Source: Planctomycetota bacterium (GTDB lineage Bacteria; Planctomycetota; Planctomycetia; Pirellulales; Pirellulaceae). From it: a DNA stretch of 11,340 bases. Under the pieces are notes generated by a model. The model ran no database searches and was not told the DNA's origin. It saw only the letters and a program-made list of their open reading frames with translations. The position numbers and the translations under genes were made by a program. Position 1 is the stretch's first letter. Each line of letters starts with the position of its first letter. Of this stretch, positions 1 through 7,086 are shown piece by piece. The DNA is taken from positions 1 to 11,340 of the forward strand of contig JAPLNJ010001165.1 in the NCBI GenBank assembly GCA_026692885.1, written 5' to 3'.

Positions 1-102
1 CTGCTGGTGCTGGTACATAACGGATTGACCATCGCGAAGGCACGGCCGACCCCAATCAACCAGCCGCAAAGTGACGTAAGTCTGGAAGAAATGGCAGCTT
101 AA
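1..102 (+). CDS. C-terminal end of an unidentified protein (5' truncated by the window)
   Basis: The frame starting at base 1 is open for 33 codons and stops at TAA 100-102. The visible tail begins with a hydrophobic stretch (LLVLVHNGLTIAKA) and ends in a polar, acidic tail (SDVSLEEMAA). A hydrophobic segment followed by a short cytoplasmic tail would fit the end of a membrane transporter, for instance the last helix of a heavy-metal P-type ATPase, but 33 residues cannot decide this and no diagnostic motif is present. It converges on hldE, with 55 bases between the two stops. The start and the bulk of the gene lie outside the window. Confidence 0.5.
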   Translation: MLVLVHNGLTIAKARPTPINQPQSDVSLEEMAA

Positions 103-151
103 AAGTGGGACAATCTGCGGAGTACCGGGGCGAGGGAGTTACTTTTCGGCC

Positions 152-166
152 GCGGCCTTAGGCCGC
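152..166. terminator. Short GC hairpin spanning the hldE stop codon
   Basis: GCGGCC (152-157) and GGCCGC (161-166) form a perfect 6-bp stem. The three-base loop is the hldE stop codon (TAA on the - strand). It lies in the 55-base gap between convergent genes, where a bidirectional transcription stop would make sense. There is no T-run on either side, so it is not a classical intrinsic terminator and the assignment is weak. Confidence 0.25.
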
Positions 167-1582
167 ATGATTGATCCGGTCGATGGTCCGCGAGGTCGAC
201 CGGCCCTGCATCAGGGGAAGCAGTCTCACGTCACTCACCAAGTCGTGCCCCACCACTTCCTCCCGGTGGTAGTCGGCGCCTTTGGTCAGCACATCTGGCC
301 GAATGCGACGGATCAATTCGTAGGGCGTGTCGGCATCAAACAGCACGACATAGTCGACGGCCTGCAGAGCCGCCAGAATCGCCGCCCGATCCTCCTCGGC
401 CACAATCGGACGCCGTGGTCCTTTCAGACGCCGCACGCCGAGGTCGGAATTCAGCCCGACGATCAGCACGTCCCCGCAGTTGCGGGAGGCCTGCAGGTAC
501 TCGACGTGGCCGCGATGCAGTAAGTCGAAGCAGCCGTTGGTGAACACGATCCGCTGGCCCTGGCTGCGGAGCAAGCGCGCCGTGTGTTCGATCTCGTCGG
601 CCGTCTGGATGGCCAAATCGCGTTGGCCGGACGACAGACGCTGTGCGGCTTCGATTTCGTCCAAGGTGACCGTCGCGCTGCCGGACTTTGCCACCACGAT
701 GCCCGCCGCTGTATTGGCCAAGGCCGCCGCGTCCGCCAGCGACAAGCCACACGCCATACCGAACCCCAAGGCGGCCAGCACGGTGTCTCCAGCCCCGCTG
801 ACATCGAAAACCTCTCTGGCGGCCGAGTGAATGCGGGTCAGGCCGGGGTCGAACAAGGCCAGGCCTTCCTCCGACAACGTGATGACGGCATAGTCCAAAG
901 CCAAGTCCCGCCGCAATTTCTCGCCCGCCCGTCGCAGGCTGGCTTCGTCCTGGATGGCGATGCCCGTCAACTCCACCGCTTCCCGCCGATTCGGCGTCAC
1001 CAGCGTAGCACCGCGATATTTCGTGCCGTCCGCGCCTTTGGGATCCACCAGCACCGGGATGGAAAGTTCGCGAGCATAGGCAATCAGCTGCTGGCACAAC
1101 GCCGGGGTTACGACGCCCTTGTTGTAGTCGGACACGAGCACTGCATCGAAGGGAGCTGCCTGGCTCTGGACCGCCTGCCACAAGGCGCGTTCGGTTTCGG
1201 CGCGGATGGCCGAGGTGGTTTCGCGGTCGTAGCGGACCACTTGATGGTGCGTCACCACCACCCGGGTCTTGCGCGGTGTTCGCCGTGTCGGCTCGGTCAC
1301 GATGCCGGCGGTAGACACCCCGTATTGTTCCAGCATGGCCCGCAATTCCCGGCCACTGTCGTCATCCCCGACGACGGACAGCGTGAACACCCGGGCGCCC
1401 CAGGCCAGCAGATTCTTGACCACGTTGCCCGCGCCGCCCAGAAAGAGGCTTTCCTTTTCGACCTCAACGACCGGTACCGGCGCTTCCGGGCTGATTCGGT
1501 GACAGCCGCCGATCAGGTAGTGATCGAGCATCACGTCTCCCAGAACCAGGATGTGCGGCGAGCGGTTTCTCAAATGATGCAT
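158..1582 (-). CDS. hldE: Bifunctional heptose 7-phosphate kinase / heptose 1-phosphate adenylyltransferase HldE
   Basis: This 474-residue protein matches the length and two-domain layout of HldE (RfaE). Residues about 8-320 are a PfkB/ribokinase-type kinase with LGDVMLD near the N-terminus, the GGAGNV substrate loop (49-54) and the GAGD signature with catalytic Asp266. Residues about 344-474 are a nucleotidyltransferase with NGCFDLLHRGHV (349-360), including the HxGH motif at 356-359, and the RPI..E.DRA element near 391-399. In the known pathway the kinase makes heptose-1,7-bisphosphate and, after GmhB acts, the second domain transfers AMP from ATP to give ADP-D-glycero-beta-D-manno-heptose in the cytoplasm for LPS core synthesis. 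The ATG at 1582 gives the family's usual N-terminus; the upstream GGAA is only a weak ribosome-binding site. It lies downstream of hldD but is separated from it by a 121-bp inverted-repeat element. Confidence 0.96.
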   Translation of the reverse strand: MHHLRNRSPHILVLGDVMLDHYLIGGCHRISPEAPVPVVEVEKESLFLGGAGNVVKNLLAWGARVFTLSVVGDDDSGRELRAMLEQYGVSTAGIVTEPTRRTPRKTRVVVTHHQVVRYDRETTSAIRAETERALWQAVQSQAAPFDAVLVSDYNKGVVTPALCQQLIAYARELSIPVLVDPKGADGTKYRGATLVTPNRREAVELTGIAIQDEASLRRAGEKLRRDLALDYAVITLSEEGLALFDPGLTRIHSAAREVFDVSGAGDTVLAALGFGMACGLSLADAAALANTAAGIVVAKSGSATVTLDEIEAAQRLSSGQRDLAIQTADEIEHTARLLRSQGQRIVFTNGCFDLLHRGHVEYLQASRNCGDVLIVGLNSDLGVRRLKGPRRPIVAEEDRAAILAALQAVDYVVLFDADTPYELIRRIRPDVLTKGADYHREEVVGHDLVSDVRLLPLMQGRSTSRTIDRINHAA

Positions 1583-1645
1583 GGCGAATTCCGTTTCGTA
1601 CGGCTCCGTGGTGGCCGGCCTCCTAGGCGGCGGCTCGGGCTCCTG

Positions 1646-1657
1646 AACGAGCTCGTT
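1646..1657. repeat. Perfect 12-bp palindrome upstream of hldE
   Basis: AACGAGCTCGTT reads the same on both strands and lies 64 bases upstream of the hldE start, touching the edge of the MITE-like element. It could be an operator half-site arrangement or part of the neighbouring repeat. Only the symmetry is seen. Confidence 0.3.
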
Positions 1658-1659
1658 TC

Positions 1660-1780
1660 GAGCCTGCTGAAAAAGTCAAATCGGCCGAAGTGCTGGCACA
1701 AGGTGTAGGGCGGGCTGTGCCCACCAGGCACAAGCAGTTGTGGTGGGCACAGCCCACCCTACGAATTTTTCAGTAGGCTC
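1660..1780. repeat. 121-bp MITE-like inverted repeat between hldD and hldE
   Basis: The outer arms begin GAGCCTGCTGAAAAA (1660-1674) and are matched in inverted form by 1766-1780 with one mismatch. The inner arms are 22 bases, 1705-1726 against 1741-1762 (core GGGCTGTGCCCACCA), also with one mismatch around a 14-base loop. The middle block 1675-1704 is unpaired, so the element is a nested inverted repeat. It has no coding capacity and ends 10 bases before the hldD stop. The terminal inverted repeats suggest a non-autonomous mobile element. As RNA it would fold into a strong hairpin inside any hldD-hldE transcript. Confidence 0.8.
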
Positions 1781-1789
1781 CTTTTGGCG

Positions 1790-2806
1790 TTACGGCGGGT
1801 TCGGGGGGCCCGCGCCGAGCGGGTTGCTGTCGGGAGTGTTTGGTGGCGACAGGGGTTTTGCCAAGCGGCGGATCTCGGTTGCGTAGCTTTCAATCCCAGC
1901 TTCCAACGTGAACCGAGGCACATAGCCCAGCTTCGTCATCGTCTCGGCGATGTCGGATTCGGTGTGGTCCTGGTAGAACTCCCACGGGTTGTCGATCCAC
2001 GCGACTTCCTGCTGCGTGCCCAGGACGCGTTGCAGGATTTCCAACAACTCGCGGAACTCGCGGGCTCGACCGCTGCCCACGTTGTACACGCCACTCTGCT
2101 GTGCCGTCAGCGCCCGCAGATTGGCCTGGACGACATCCTCGACGAACACGAAATCCCGTTTCTGCCCGCCGAACTTGAACAGCCGCGGACGCTGCCCGGC
2201 GAGCAACTGCAGCCCCAATTGCAAAATCATGGACGCCATGCGGCCTTTGTACGACTCCCGCGGTCCGTAAACGTTGAAGTACCGCAGACCGACCAGCTTG
2301 ACCTCGTGGCTGCACGCGTACTGGCGGGCGGCATGATCCATCATCAGCTTGGAGAAGCCGTAGACGTTTTCGGGTTCCTCGCCACAGCCGACCCGGTGGG
2401 GAGCCGGCGAATTCCCGTAGACGCCGGCACTTGACGCGTACACCACGGGGGCCGACATCGACGCGGCCAAGTCCAGCAGTCGGCGGAAGGCATTGGTGTT
2501 GACCTGCACCATCCGCTGCTGATCGCTGACCGTCGTGTCACTGATCGCCGCTTGGTGAAAGATGGCGTCGAAGCGATAAGCTGCCAGTTGTTCCAGATCC
2601 TCGGCCACCGCGATGTCACCTGCCAAACACTCGCCGCGAAAGCCTCGCAGATTCCGAAAATGGCCCAGCACGAACGCATCGAAGACGACCACCCGGCAGG
2701 CCGGGTACTGCTGCTCGATGTGCAGGGCGAGGTTCGAGCCGATGAAGCCGGCTCCGCCGGTGATCAGCACCGTTTTTCCGTTCAGATCGATGTCAGCGCA
2801 ACTCAC
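1790..2806 (-). CDS. hldD: ADP-L-glycero-D-manno-heptose 6-epimerase HldD
   Basis: This is an extended short-chain dehydrogenase/epimerase of 338 residues. It shows the Rossmann signature GGAGFIG (17-23), HQAAISDTT near 84-92, the serine cluster at 125-126, the catalytic YxxxK (Tyr149, Lys153, in YGFSK) and the HldD-typical RYFNVYGPRE..KGRMAS block (175-192). FGGQKRDFVFVEDV follows at about 212-225. The enzyme converts ADP-D-glycero- to ADP-L-glycero-D-manno-heptose using bound NADP. The start is GTG at 2804-2806, chosen because AGGAG lies 9 bases upstream and because it abuts the gmhB stop with one base between them, a classic coupled arrangement. The last 20 or so residues are a Pro-rich low-complexity tail just before the inverted-repeat element and may have been altered by its insertion. 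Confidence 0.94.
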   Translation of the reverse strand: MSCADIDLNGKTVLITGGAGFIGSNLALHIEQQYPACRVVVFDAFVLGHFRNLRGFRGECLAGDIAVAEDLEQLAAYRFDAIFHQAAISDTTVSDQQRMVQVNTNAFRRLLDLAASMSAPVVYASSAGVYGNSPAPHRVGCGEEPENVYGFSKLMMDHAARQYACSHEVKLVGLRYFNVYGPRESYKGRMASMILQLGLQLLAGQRPRLFKFGGQKRDFVFVEDVVQANLRALTAQQSGVYNVGSGRAREFRELLEILQRVLGTQQEVAWIDNPWEFYQDHTESDIAETMTKLGYVPRFTLEAGIESYATEIRRLAKPLSPPNTPDSNPLGAGPPNPP

Positions 2807-2807
2807 G

Positions 2808-3404
2808 TTATTCCACTCCTGATAGGTGCGGAATCATATCACGAAGGGAATCCCCGACAAAGAGAGGTTTGACCGACAAAACGTCGATCTCCTGGCTGCG
2901 GCGGATGAGCAGAGTCTGCCCCACTCCCGCCCGTCGCGCCGCTTCGATATCGCTCGGCTTGTCCCCGACTAGCCAGGAGTTGGGCAGGTCCAGACCGTGT
3001 TCGCGTTGGGCTTGCAGGAGCAGGCCGGGCGCCGGTTTGCGACAGGCACAGCGGACGTCGGGAGCATGTGGGCAAACATAGACGCCGTGGATGGTGACGG
3101 CATTGCTAGCAAGATGGGCCAGCATCCACGCGTTGACCCGCTGGTAGTCTTCCAGCGTGTAGTAGCCGCGGCCGATGCCGGACTGATTCGTAACGACAAA
3201 CAGCAGATACCCACGCCGCTGGATTTCCTGCAAAGCCGGGACCACGCCCGCGATGAATTCAAAGTCCTCGACGCGACGCACGTATCCCGTATCGCGATTG
3301 ATCACGCCGTCGCGGTCCAAGAAGACGGCGAGGTGGAGAATTCGACCGGCTGTGGAGCAGGAGTTCGAACCCTCGTCAGGGGAATTTGAAAAAGCTGGAT
3401 TCAT
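2808..3404 (-). CDS. gmhB: D-glycero-beta-D-manno-heptose-1,7-bisphosphate 7-phosphatase GmhB
   Basis: This HAD-superfamily phosphatase has 198 residues from the chosen ATG at 3404. It shows the nucleophile motif DRDGV (Asp30, Asp32), TNQSG (72-76), and the GmhB zinc loop CPHAPDVRCACRKP with Cys111, His113, Cys119 and Cys121. GDKPSD (147-152) supplies the acidic metal-binding residues. It removes the C7 phosphate from heptose-1,7-bisphosphate between the two HldE reactions. The frame stays open upstream to 3527, but that stretch runs through palindromic repeats and the fold does not need it, so the ATG at 3404 is preferred. Its ribosome-binding site is poor. The stop is one base from the hldD GTG, so the two genes are probably translated together. 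No gmhA isomerase gene is present in the window. Confidence 0.93.
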   Translation of the reverse strand: MNPAFSNSPDEGSNSCSTAGRILHLAVFLDRDGVINRDTGYVRRVEDFEFIAGVVPALQEIQRRGYLLFVVTNQSGIGRGYYTLEDYQRVNAWMLAHLASNAVTIHGVYVCPHAPDVRCACRKPAPGLLLQAQREHGLDLPNSWLVGDKPSDIEAARRAGVGQTLLIRRSQEIDVLSVKPLFVGDSLRDMIPHLSGVE

Positions 3405-3454
3405 CGTCGGCGGGGAGATCCTTGGAAACTTGAACCAACAGGAATTTGTGCTCT

Positions 3455-3503
3455 GGTTACGAGGCTCTGCCTCGTAACCCACTGGAAACGAGGCTCTGCC
3501 TCG
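3455..3503. repeat. Two GAGGCTCTGCCTC palindromes upstream of gmhB
   Basis: The first hairpin has perfect 11-bp arms, GGTTACGAGGC (3455-3465) and its complement (3469-3479), around TCT. The second repeats the core CGAGGC TCT GCCTCG (3489-3503). Two copies of the same palindrome only 23 bases apart look like a dispersed REP-type element rather than a gene-specific site. They lie in the gap between the CoA-disulfide reductase and gmhB. Confidence 0.75.
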
Positions 3504-3510
3504 CAGGCAG

Positions 3511-3525
3511 GCCGGCGGGGCCGGC
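3511..3525. repeat. GC palindrome within the repeat cluster
   Basis: GCCGGC GGG GCCGGC is a perfect 6-bp stem with a three-base loop. It lies between the GAGGC palindromes and the GTTCCCAGGC palindrome and is probably a spacer part of one composite element. Confidence 0.5.
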
Positions 3526-3535
3526 AAGGCAATGC

Positions 3536-3556
3536 GTTCCCAGGCAGCCTGGGAAC
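3536..3556. repeat. Perfect 10-bp-arm palindrome
   Basis: GTTCCCAGGC (3536-3545) is followed by a single A and its exact reverse complement (3547-3556). It belongs to the 3455-3598 cluster and is a second repeat family, distinct from the GAGGC one. Confidence 0.65.
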
Positions 3557-3581
3557 GAGGGGTTCCAAGATGTTCACAGTA

Positions 3582-3598
3582 GTGGGGACAAGCCCCAC
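3582..3598. repeat. GTGGGG/CCCCAC hairpin just downstream of the CoA-disulfide reductase
   Basis: GTGGGG (3582-3587) and CCCCAC (3593-3598) pair around a five-base loop, three bases past the reductase stop on the - strand. It may help end that transcript, but no T-run follows, so it could equally be another dispersed palindrome. Confidence 0.4.
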
Positions 3599-3601
3599 AC
3601 T

Positions 3602-5275
3602 TCAGTCCGGCCGGACCGCCCGGTTCCGGACCGTCGCGCCGCCGGACAGATTCTTGACATCGGCAAAGCCGTTTTGCCTGAGGATGCGAGACGCCACATG
3701 CCCACGCATTCCGACGGCGCAGGAAACCACGGTCGGGGCTTGGGGATCCAACTCACCGAGCCGCTGGCGGAGTTCATCGACCGGGATGTTGCGGGCCTGG
3801 GACGCGCCAGCCAACGGTTGGCTCTGGACCTCTGCGGCGGTCCGTACGTCGACGACCTGTTGGCCCAGGAGGTCCGCATCGGCATCCAGAAAATCCTCCA
3901 GACCGTCCAACTGGTTGCACGCCGCGAAGGCCGCCATGTGCAGCGGGTCCTTCGCGGCTCCGAAGGGCGGGGCATACGCCAAGTCCAGGCCGGCCAGGTC
4001 GCGGACAGTGCCCTGCAACGCCAGCACGGTGGCGATCACGTCCAAACGCTTGTCGACGCCGCGACGCCCGACGGCTTGTGCGCCCAAGATTTTGCCGGTT
4101 CCAGGGGCGAACAGTAACTTCAGCGTCAGCAGCTCGGATCCCGGAAAGTAACCCGCGTGATCGCGCGCCACAATGGTTACGCTCTGGGCGGGGAGGCCCA
4201 ATCGCCGCGCCATTTTCGTGGTCAGTCCCGTGAGTCCTGCGGTCTGCTCGAACACGCGGACGATCGCGGTACCAAACACGGGAGCCAGGCTCGCGCACTG
4301 GCCGGTGGCCGCATGCTCGCCGGCCAGACGTCCCGCGCGATTGGCCGGTCCGGCCAGCGGCACACGCGCCGGAGATCCCGTGGGACCGTCAGGATATTCC
4401 ACCGCATCGCCCACGGCGTAGATCTCTGGGTCGCTGGTCTGCAGGTAAGCATTGATCGCGATTCCGCCGGTCGGTCCGATCGCCAGTCCCGCTTCCTGGG
4501 CGAGCCGCACCTGCGGCCGCACGCCCAAACCCAGAATCACGACCCCGGCCTCGATTCTCGTGCCGCTTTGCAACTCGATCCCGACCGCTGCGCCGGCCGC
4601 GTCCTGCAGCACGCGTTGGATCCCATCGCCCAGGTACAGGGCCACGCCCTGACGACGGAGTTCCTGCTCCAGCGGCTGCGCCATCTCGGCGTCCAACAGC
4701 GGCAGCACCTGGGGCAGCAACTCCGCCAAAGCCGTCTGGAAGCCGCGGTGCACCAACTGTTCCACCATTTCGAGCCCGATGAAACCCGCTCCGACGACCA
4801 CCGCCTGTTTCGCACCCACGGCGTCCAGCGTTGCCTTGATCTGGTCGGTGTCCGCCATATTCCGCAGCGTGAACACGTGGCGGGCGTTAGCACCTTCCAG
4901 CGGTGGGACCACGGGCGAGGCGCCCGGCGCGAGGATCAACTTGTCGTAGCGCTGCGTGGTGGTTTCACCCGTGCCGCGATTGAGTATGGACACCGTCTTG
5001 GCGGTCCGGTCGATCCGCTGGACCTCCTGCCGGGTCCTTACATCCAGTCGAAACCGGCGAGCTAGGAACTCGGGCGTCGCCACCAACAGCTGCTTCCGGT
5101 CGGTGATCTCGCCACCCAGGTAGTAGGGCAGTCCGCAATTGGCAAACGAGACGTATTCGTCCTGTTCGAAGAGGATGATTTCCGCCTGTTCGTTCATCCG
5201 CCGGGCGCGGGTTGCGGCCGAAGCTCCACCGGCGACGCCGCCGACGATCACGATAGTCAAAGATCGTTGGGACAT
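3602..5275 (-). CDS. CoA-disulfide reductase/NADH:persulfide reductase with C-terminal rhodanese domain
   Basis: This 557-residue flavoprotein has an N-terminal FAD-binding motif (VGGVAGG, about 11-17), the CoA-disulfide-reductase active-site motif SFANCGLPYY with redox Cys47, and an internal NAD(P)H-binding GAGFIGLE. A dimerisation domain follows, then a rhodanese domain over roughly the last 90 residues with loop CAVGMR and catalytic Cys519. The order and length match the CoADR-RHD/Npsr type, which reduces CoA disulfide, CoA-persulfide or polysulfide with NAD(P)H in the cytoplasm. Which substrate applies cannot be read from sequence. The start at 5275 gives MSQRSLTIVIVGG, with AAGGA about 12 bases upstream; the open frame up to 5452 has no family-like sequence and contains the promoter candidate. 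No sulfur-oxidation genes lie nearby. Confidence 0.92.
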   Translation of the reverse strand: MSQRSLTIVIVGGVAGGASAATRARRMNEQAEIILFEQDEYVSFANCGLPYYLGGEITDRKQLLVATPEFLARRFRLDVRTRQEVQRIDRTAKTVSILNRGTGETTTQRYDKLILAPGASPVVPPLEGANARHVFTLRNMADTDQIKATLDAVGAKQAVVVGAGFIGLEMVEQLVHRGFQTALAELLPQVLPLLDAEMAQPLEQELRRQGVALYLGDGIQRVLQDAAGAAVGIELQSGTRIEAGVVILGLGVRPQVRLAQEAGLAIGPTGGIAINAYLQTSDPEIYAVGDAVEYPDGPTGSPARVPLAGPANRAGRLAGEHAATGQCASLAPVFGTAIVRVFEQTAGLTGLTTKMARRLGLPAQSVTIVARDHAGYFPGSELLTLKLLFAPGTGKILGAQAVGRRGVDKRLDVIATVLALQGTVRDLAGLDLAYAPPFGAAKDPLHMAAFAACNQLDGLEDFLDADADLLGQQVVDVRTAAEVQSQPLAGASQARNIPVDELRQRLGELDPQAPTVVSCAVGMRGHVASRILRQNGFADVKNLSGGATVRNRAVRPD

Positions 5276-5317
5276 AGGGTCGGTTGTTCCTTTCCTAGGT
5301 TGCTGGCTGGGATGGGT

Positions 5318-5346
5318 AATATGCCCCTGGAGGAAATCCTCGTCAA
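5318..5346 (-). promoter_or_regulatory. Candidate sigma-70-type promoter for the CoA-disulfide reductase
   Basis: On the - strand TTGACG (5341-5346) and CATATT (5318-5323) are separated by exactly 17 bases, about 42 bases upstream of the chosen ATG at 5275. The -35 matches five of six consensus bases and the -10 four of six. Spacing and position fit, but the -10 is imperfect. Confidence 0.4.
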
Positions 5347-5495
5347 GGACAATTCTCACCCAGGGTATTCCGAACGCAGGAATGGGTTTGCACAAGACCG
5401 GTGAACGGACGAGAACAGTAGCACTAAACGATATTTTGGCCCCTGCGCGCAAAGCATGAGATTTAGCGGTTCAGCAGAGCCGGGGCGTGAGACAA

Positions 5496-5591
5496 GGGGT
5501 CAGACGTACAGATTTCAGTTTTCGCGGGCAGAAGGCTTTCGCTGGGTGTGGGCACACGACCGCGAAAACTGAAATCTGTACGTCTGACCCC
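5496..5591. repeat. 96-bp element with perfect 32-bp inverted arms
   Basis: The arm 5496-5527 starts GGGGTCAGACGTACAGATTT and ends TTCGCGG. The arm 5560-5591 is its exact reverse complement, and the 32-base loop (5528-5559) is unpaired apart from a small GTGT/ACAC stem. The element has no coding capacity. Ends of the GGGGTCAGAC / GTCTGACCCC type fit a short non-autonomous mobile element. Perfect arms imply recent insertion or continuing selection for the hairpin. Confidence 0.85.
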
Positions 5592-5783
5592 AGCTGGCGA
5601 TCCGTCTATGCGAAACCGCAAAACCCCATGCTTGACACCGACAACCCCCAAGACCGTTGGGTGCTAGTACTGACAGCACGTTGCTTCCCGGTTCCGCGTA
5701 AATTGGCATACAGGGGCTAACCCTTGAGACACATGTAACGGACACGTAAACCACGTGTAGTGGCGAGGGAACCATGTGTCGTG

Positions 5784-5807
5784 GGGAGGGCGACGCTCCT
5801 GCGGAGC
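5784..5807. repeat. Dispersed GGGAGGGCGA repeat (diverged copy)
   Basis: This 24-base stretch starts GGGAGGGCGACGCTCC and contains a GCTCC/GGAGC hairpin. It differs by three bases from the two identical repeats at 11272-11295 and 11304-11327. It lies 11 bases from the aldo/keto reductase stop, so it sits in that gene's 3' region on the - strand. Confidence 0.55.
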
Positions 5808-5818
5808 TGCGGGCCGTC

Positions 5819-6796
5819 TCACACGGGCAGTTTGATGAGTGGTTCGCCGCGGGCGGCCAAGGCCTCGTCGATTTGGCGTAACTGTTCGGGCGACAATTGC
5901 CACCCCATGGCCCCGGCGGTCTCTGCGATCTGGTCGGGCCGTTTCGCTCCACACAACGCCGCGGTGATTCCCGGCTGGTGGATCGTCCAGTTCACAACCA
6001 CCTGGGCTACCGTCTTGCCGGCTTGCCGCGCGATCACCCGCAAGTCGTCCACGAAGTCCTGGTTCTTCAGCCACTGGGAACCCTGAAACATCGGGTACTT
6101 GGCGCGACCGTCACCAGGCCGGAACACGTAATCCCGCGGCAGTTTGCCTGCCAGCAAGCCCTTCAACAGGGGCCAGTAGATCATGACGGACACTTGGTGC
6201 TGACGACACCACGGCAAGGTGTCTTGCTCGATCTGCCGCTGCAGCAGGTTGTAGGGCGGTTGGAAGGCCGCCACGGGACACACGGCGTGGAATTCTTCCA
6301 ACTGTTGCAGGTTGACGTTGGACGCGCCCACGCCACGGGTCTTCCCGGCTTTCAGCAAGGCTTGCAGGGCTCCGGCCGACTCCGCCACGGGCGTCTGCGG
6401 GTCGGGAGCGTGCAGGTACAACAGATCGACGTGGTCGGTGTTCAAACGCCGCAGGCTTTCCTCACACTCCCGGCGGAGCGTAGCCGGCCGCGCGTCGAAC
6501 ACGCGCGTCCCGTCGGCCTCCCAGTGGATGCCGCCCTTGGTCGCGATCACGAGCTCGTCGCGGCGATGGCCCAGCGCTTTCGCGATCAGTCGCTCGCTTT
6601 CACCGTGCGCGCCGTAGCAGTACGCGGTGTCAAGGAAGTTGACACCGTGATCGACGGCGGCTTGCAGCGTCGCCAGACTATCGGCGTCGTTGACGTCGAG
6701 ACTCGACATGCCCGAAATCGGCCAACCGCCGATCGCCACCGGCGACACCAGCAGGCCGGTGCCGGCCAGCGGTCGCAGTTCCGAATTGTCCGACAT
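5819..6796 (-). CDS. Aldo/keto reductase family oxidoreductase
   Basis: This 325-residue protein has the aldo/keto reductase TIM-barrel pattern. It shows VSPVAIGGWP near the N-terminus, the catalytic tetrad Asp56 (NFLDTAYCYG), Tyr61, Lys87 (ATKGG) and His129 (YLHAPD), then GVGASN at about 155-160. NADPH-type C-terminal residues follow (GAKRPDQIAET). It should reduce an aldehyde or ketone, or oxidise an alcohol or sugar, with NAD(P)H in the cytosol; the substrate cannot be told from sequence. The ATG at 6796 is supported by GGAGAG about 7-8 bases upstream. It is the first gene of the - strand run, but 543 bases separate it from the next, so it is probably transcribed alone. Confidence 0.92.
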   Translation of the reverse strand: MSDNSELRPLAGTGLLVSPVAIGGWPISGMSSLDVNDADSLATLQAAVDHGVNFLDTAYCYGAHGESERLIAKALGHRRDELVIATKGGIHWEADGTRVFDARPATLRRECEESLRRLNTDHVDLLYLHAPDPQTPVAESAGALQALLKAGKTRGVGASNVNLQQLEEFHAVCPVAAFQPPYNLLQRQIEQDTLPWCRQHQVSVMIYWPLLKGLLAGKLPRDYVFRPGDGRAKYPMFQGSQWLKNQDFVDDLRVIARQAGKTVAQVVVNWTIHQPGITAALCGAKRPDQIAETAGAMGWQLSPEQLRQIDEALAARGEPLIKLPV

Positions 6797-6884
6797 CGTT
6801 GTTCTCTCCGATCGTGCTGTCGCGGTGCGTGCCGCGCTGATCCACAGGCGACGCCACGCCGCCCGCTGCGCAGTTCGCGGACTG

Positions 6885-6890
6885 ATTATC
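6885..6890 (-). promoter_or_regulatory. Possible -10 box for the aldo/keto reductase
   Basis: GATAAT on the - strand matches five of six -10 consensus bases, about 90 bases upstream of the ATG at 6796. No convincing -35 lies 16-18 bases further upstream, so this is only a weak candidate. Confidence 0.2.
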
Positions 6891-7058
6891 TTGTGCTCGT
6901 CGGCTTGTTACATCGCGACAAAAGTGTTCGTAGTCACGTCATCTTACGCGGCGCGCGAGCCGCTTGGCAAGTCAAGACGCAACGTGAGTCCCGTGCATGG
7001 CACCGCAGCAGGTCTCGACCATTTTGTGAGAATTCTAAAAAACTCGCTGCTCGGTTGC

Positions 7059-7086
7059 TTGACATTTGGTTGGTACTCCGCACAAT
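7059..7086 (+). promoter_or_regulatory. Candidate promoter for an unassigned + strand transcript
   Basis: A perfect -35 TTGACA (7059-7064) is followed after 16 bases by CACAAT (7081-7086), four of six -10 consensus bases. A transcript starting near 7093 would run into the terminator at 7464-7500, giving an RNA of about 400 bases, or would read through into folK. Confidence 0.35.

Larger units (their letters stand above)
5276..5818. other. 543-bp gene-free gap between the CoA-disulfide reductase and the aldo/keto reductase
   Basis: The gap holds the reductase promoter candidate (5318-5346), the perfect inverted repeat (5496-5591) and a GGGAGGGCGA-type repeat (5784-5807). It also holds shorter symmetries: CCCAA/TTGGG around 5646-5660, and GACACATG at 5727-5734 matched inversely by CATGTGTC at 5773-5780. 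No open frame here has protein-like composition. The short ones that overlap the inverted repeat exist on both strands only because of its symmetry. Confidence 0.6.

Noticed and set aside
584..1708. Long + strand open frame (374 codons) antisense to hldE
   Set aside because: The opposite strand encodes an unmistakable HldE over its full length. The antisense translation is rich in His, Arg and Gln with no motif, as expected for a shadow frame in GC-rich DNA.
3405..3527. N-terminal extension of GmhB
   Set aside because: It is translated from palindromic repeat DNA and is not needed by the HAD fold. The ATG at 3404 places the DRDGV motif about 30 residues in.
5276..5452. N-terminal extension of the CoA-disulfide reductase
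   Set aside because: The FAD motif begins right after the ATG at 5275, and the extension overlaps the promoter candidate.
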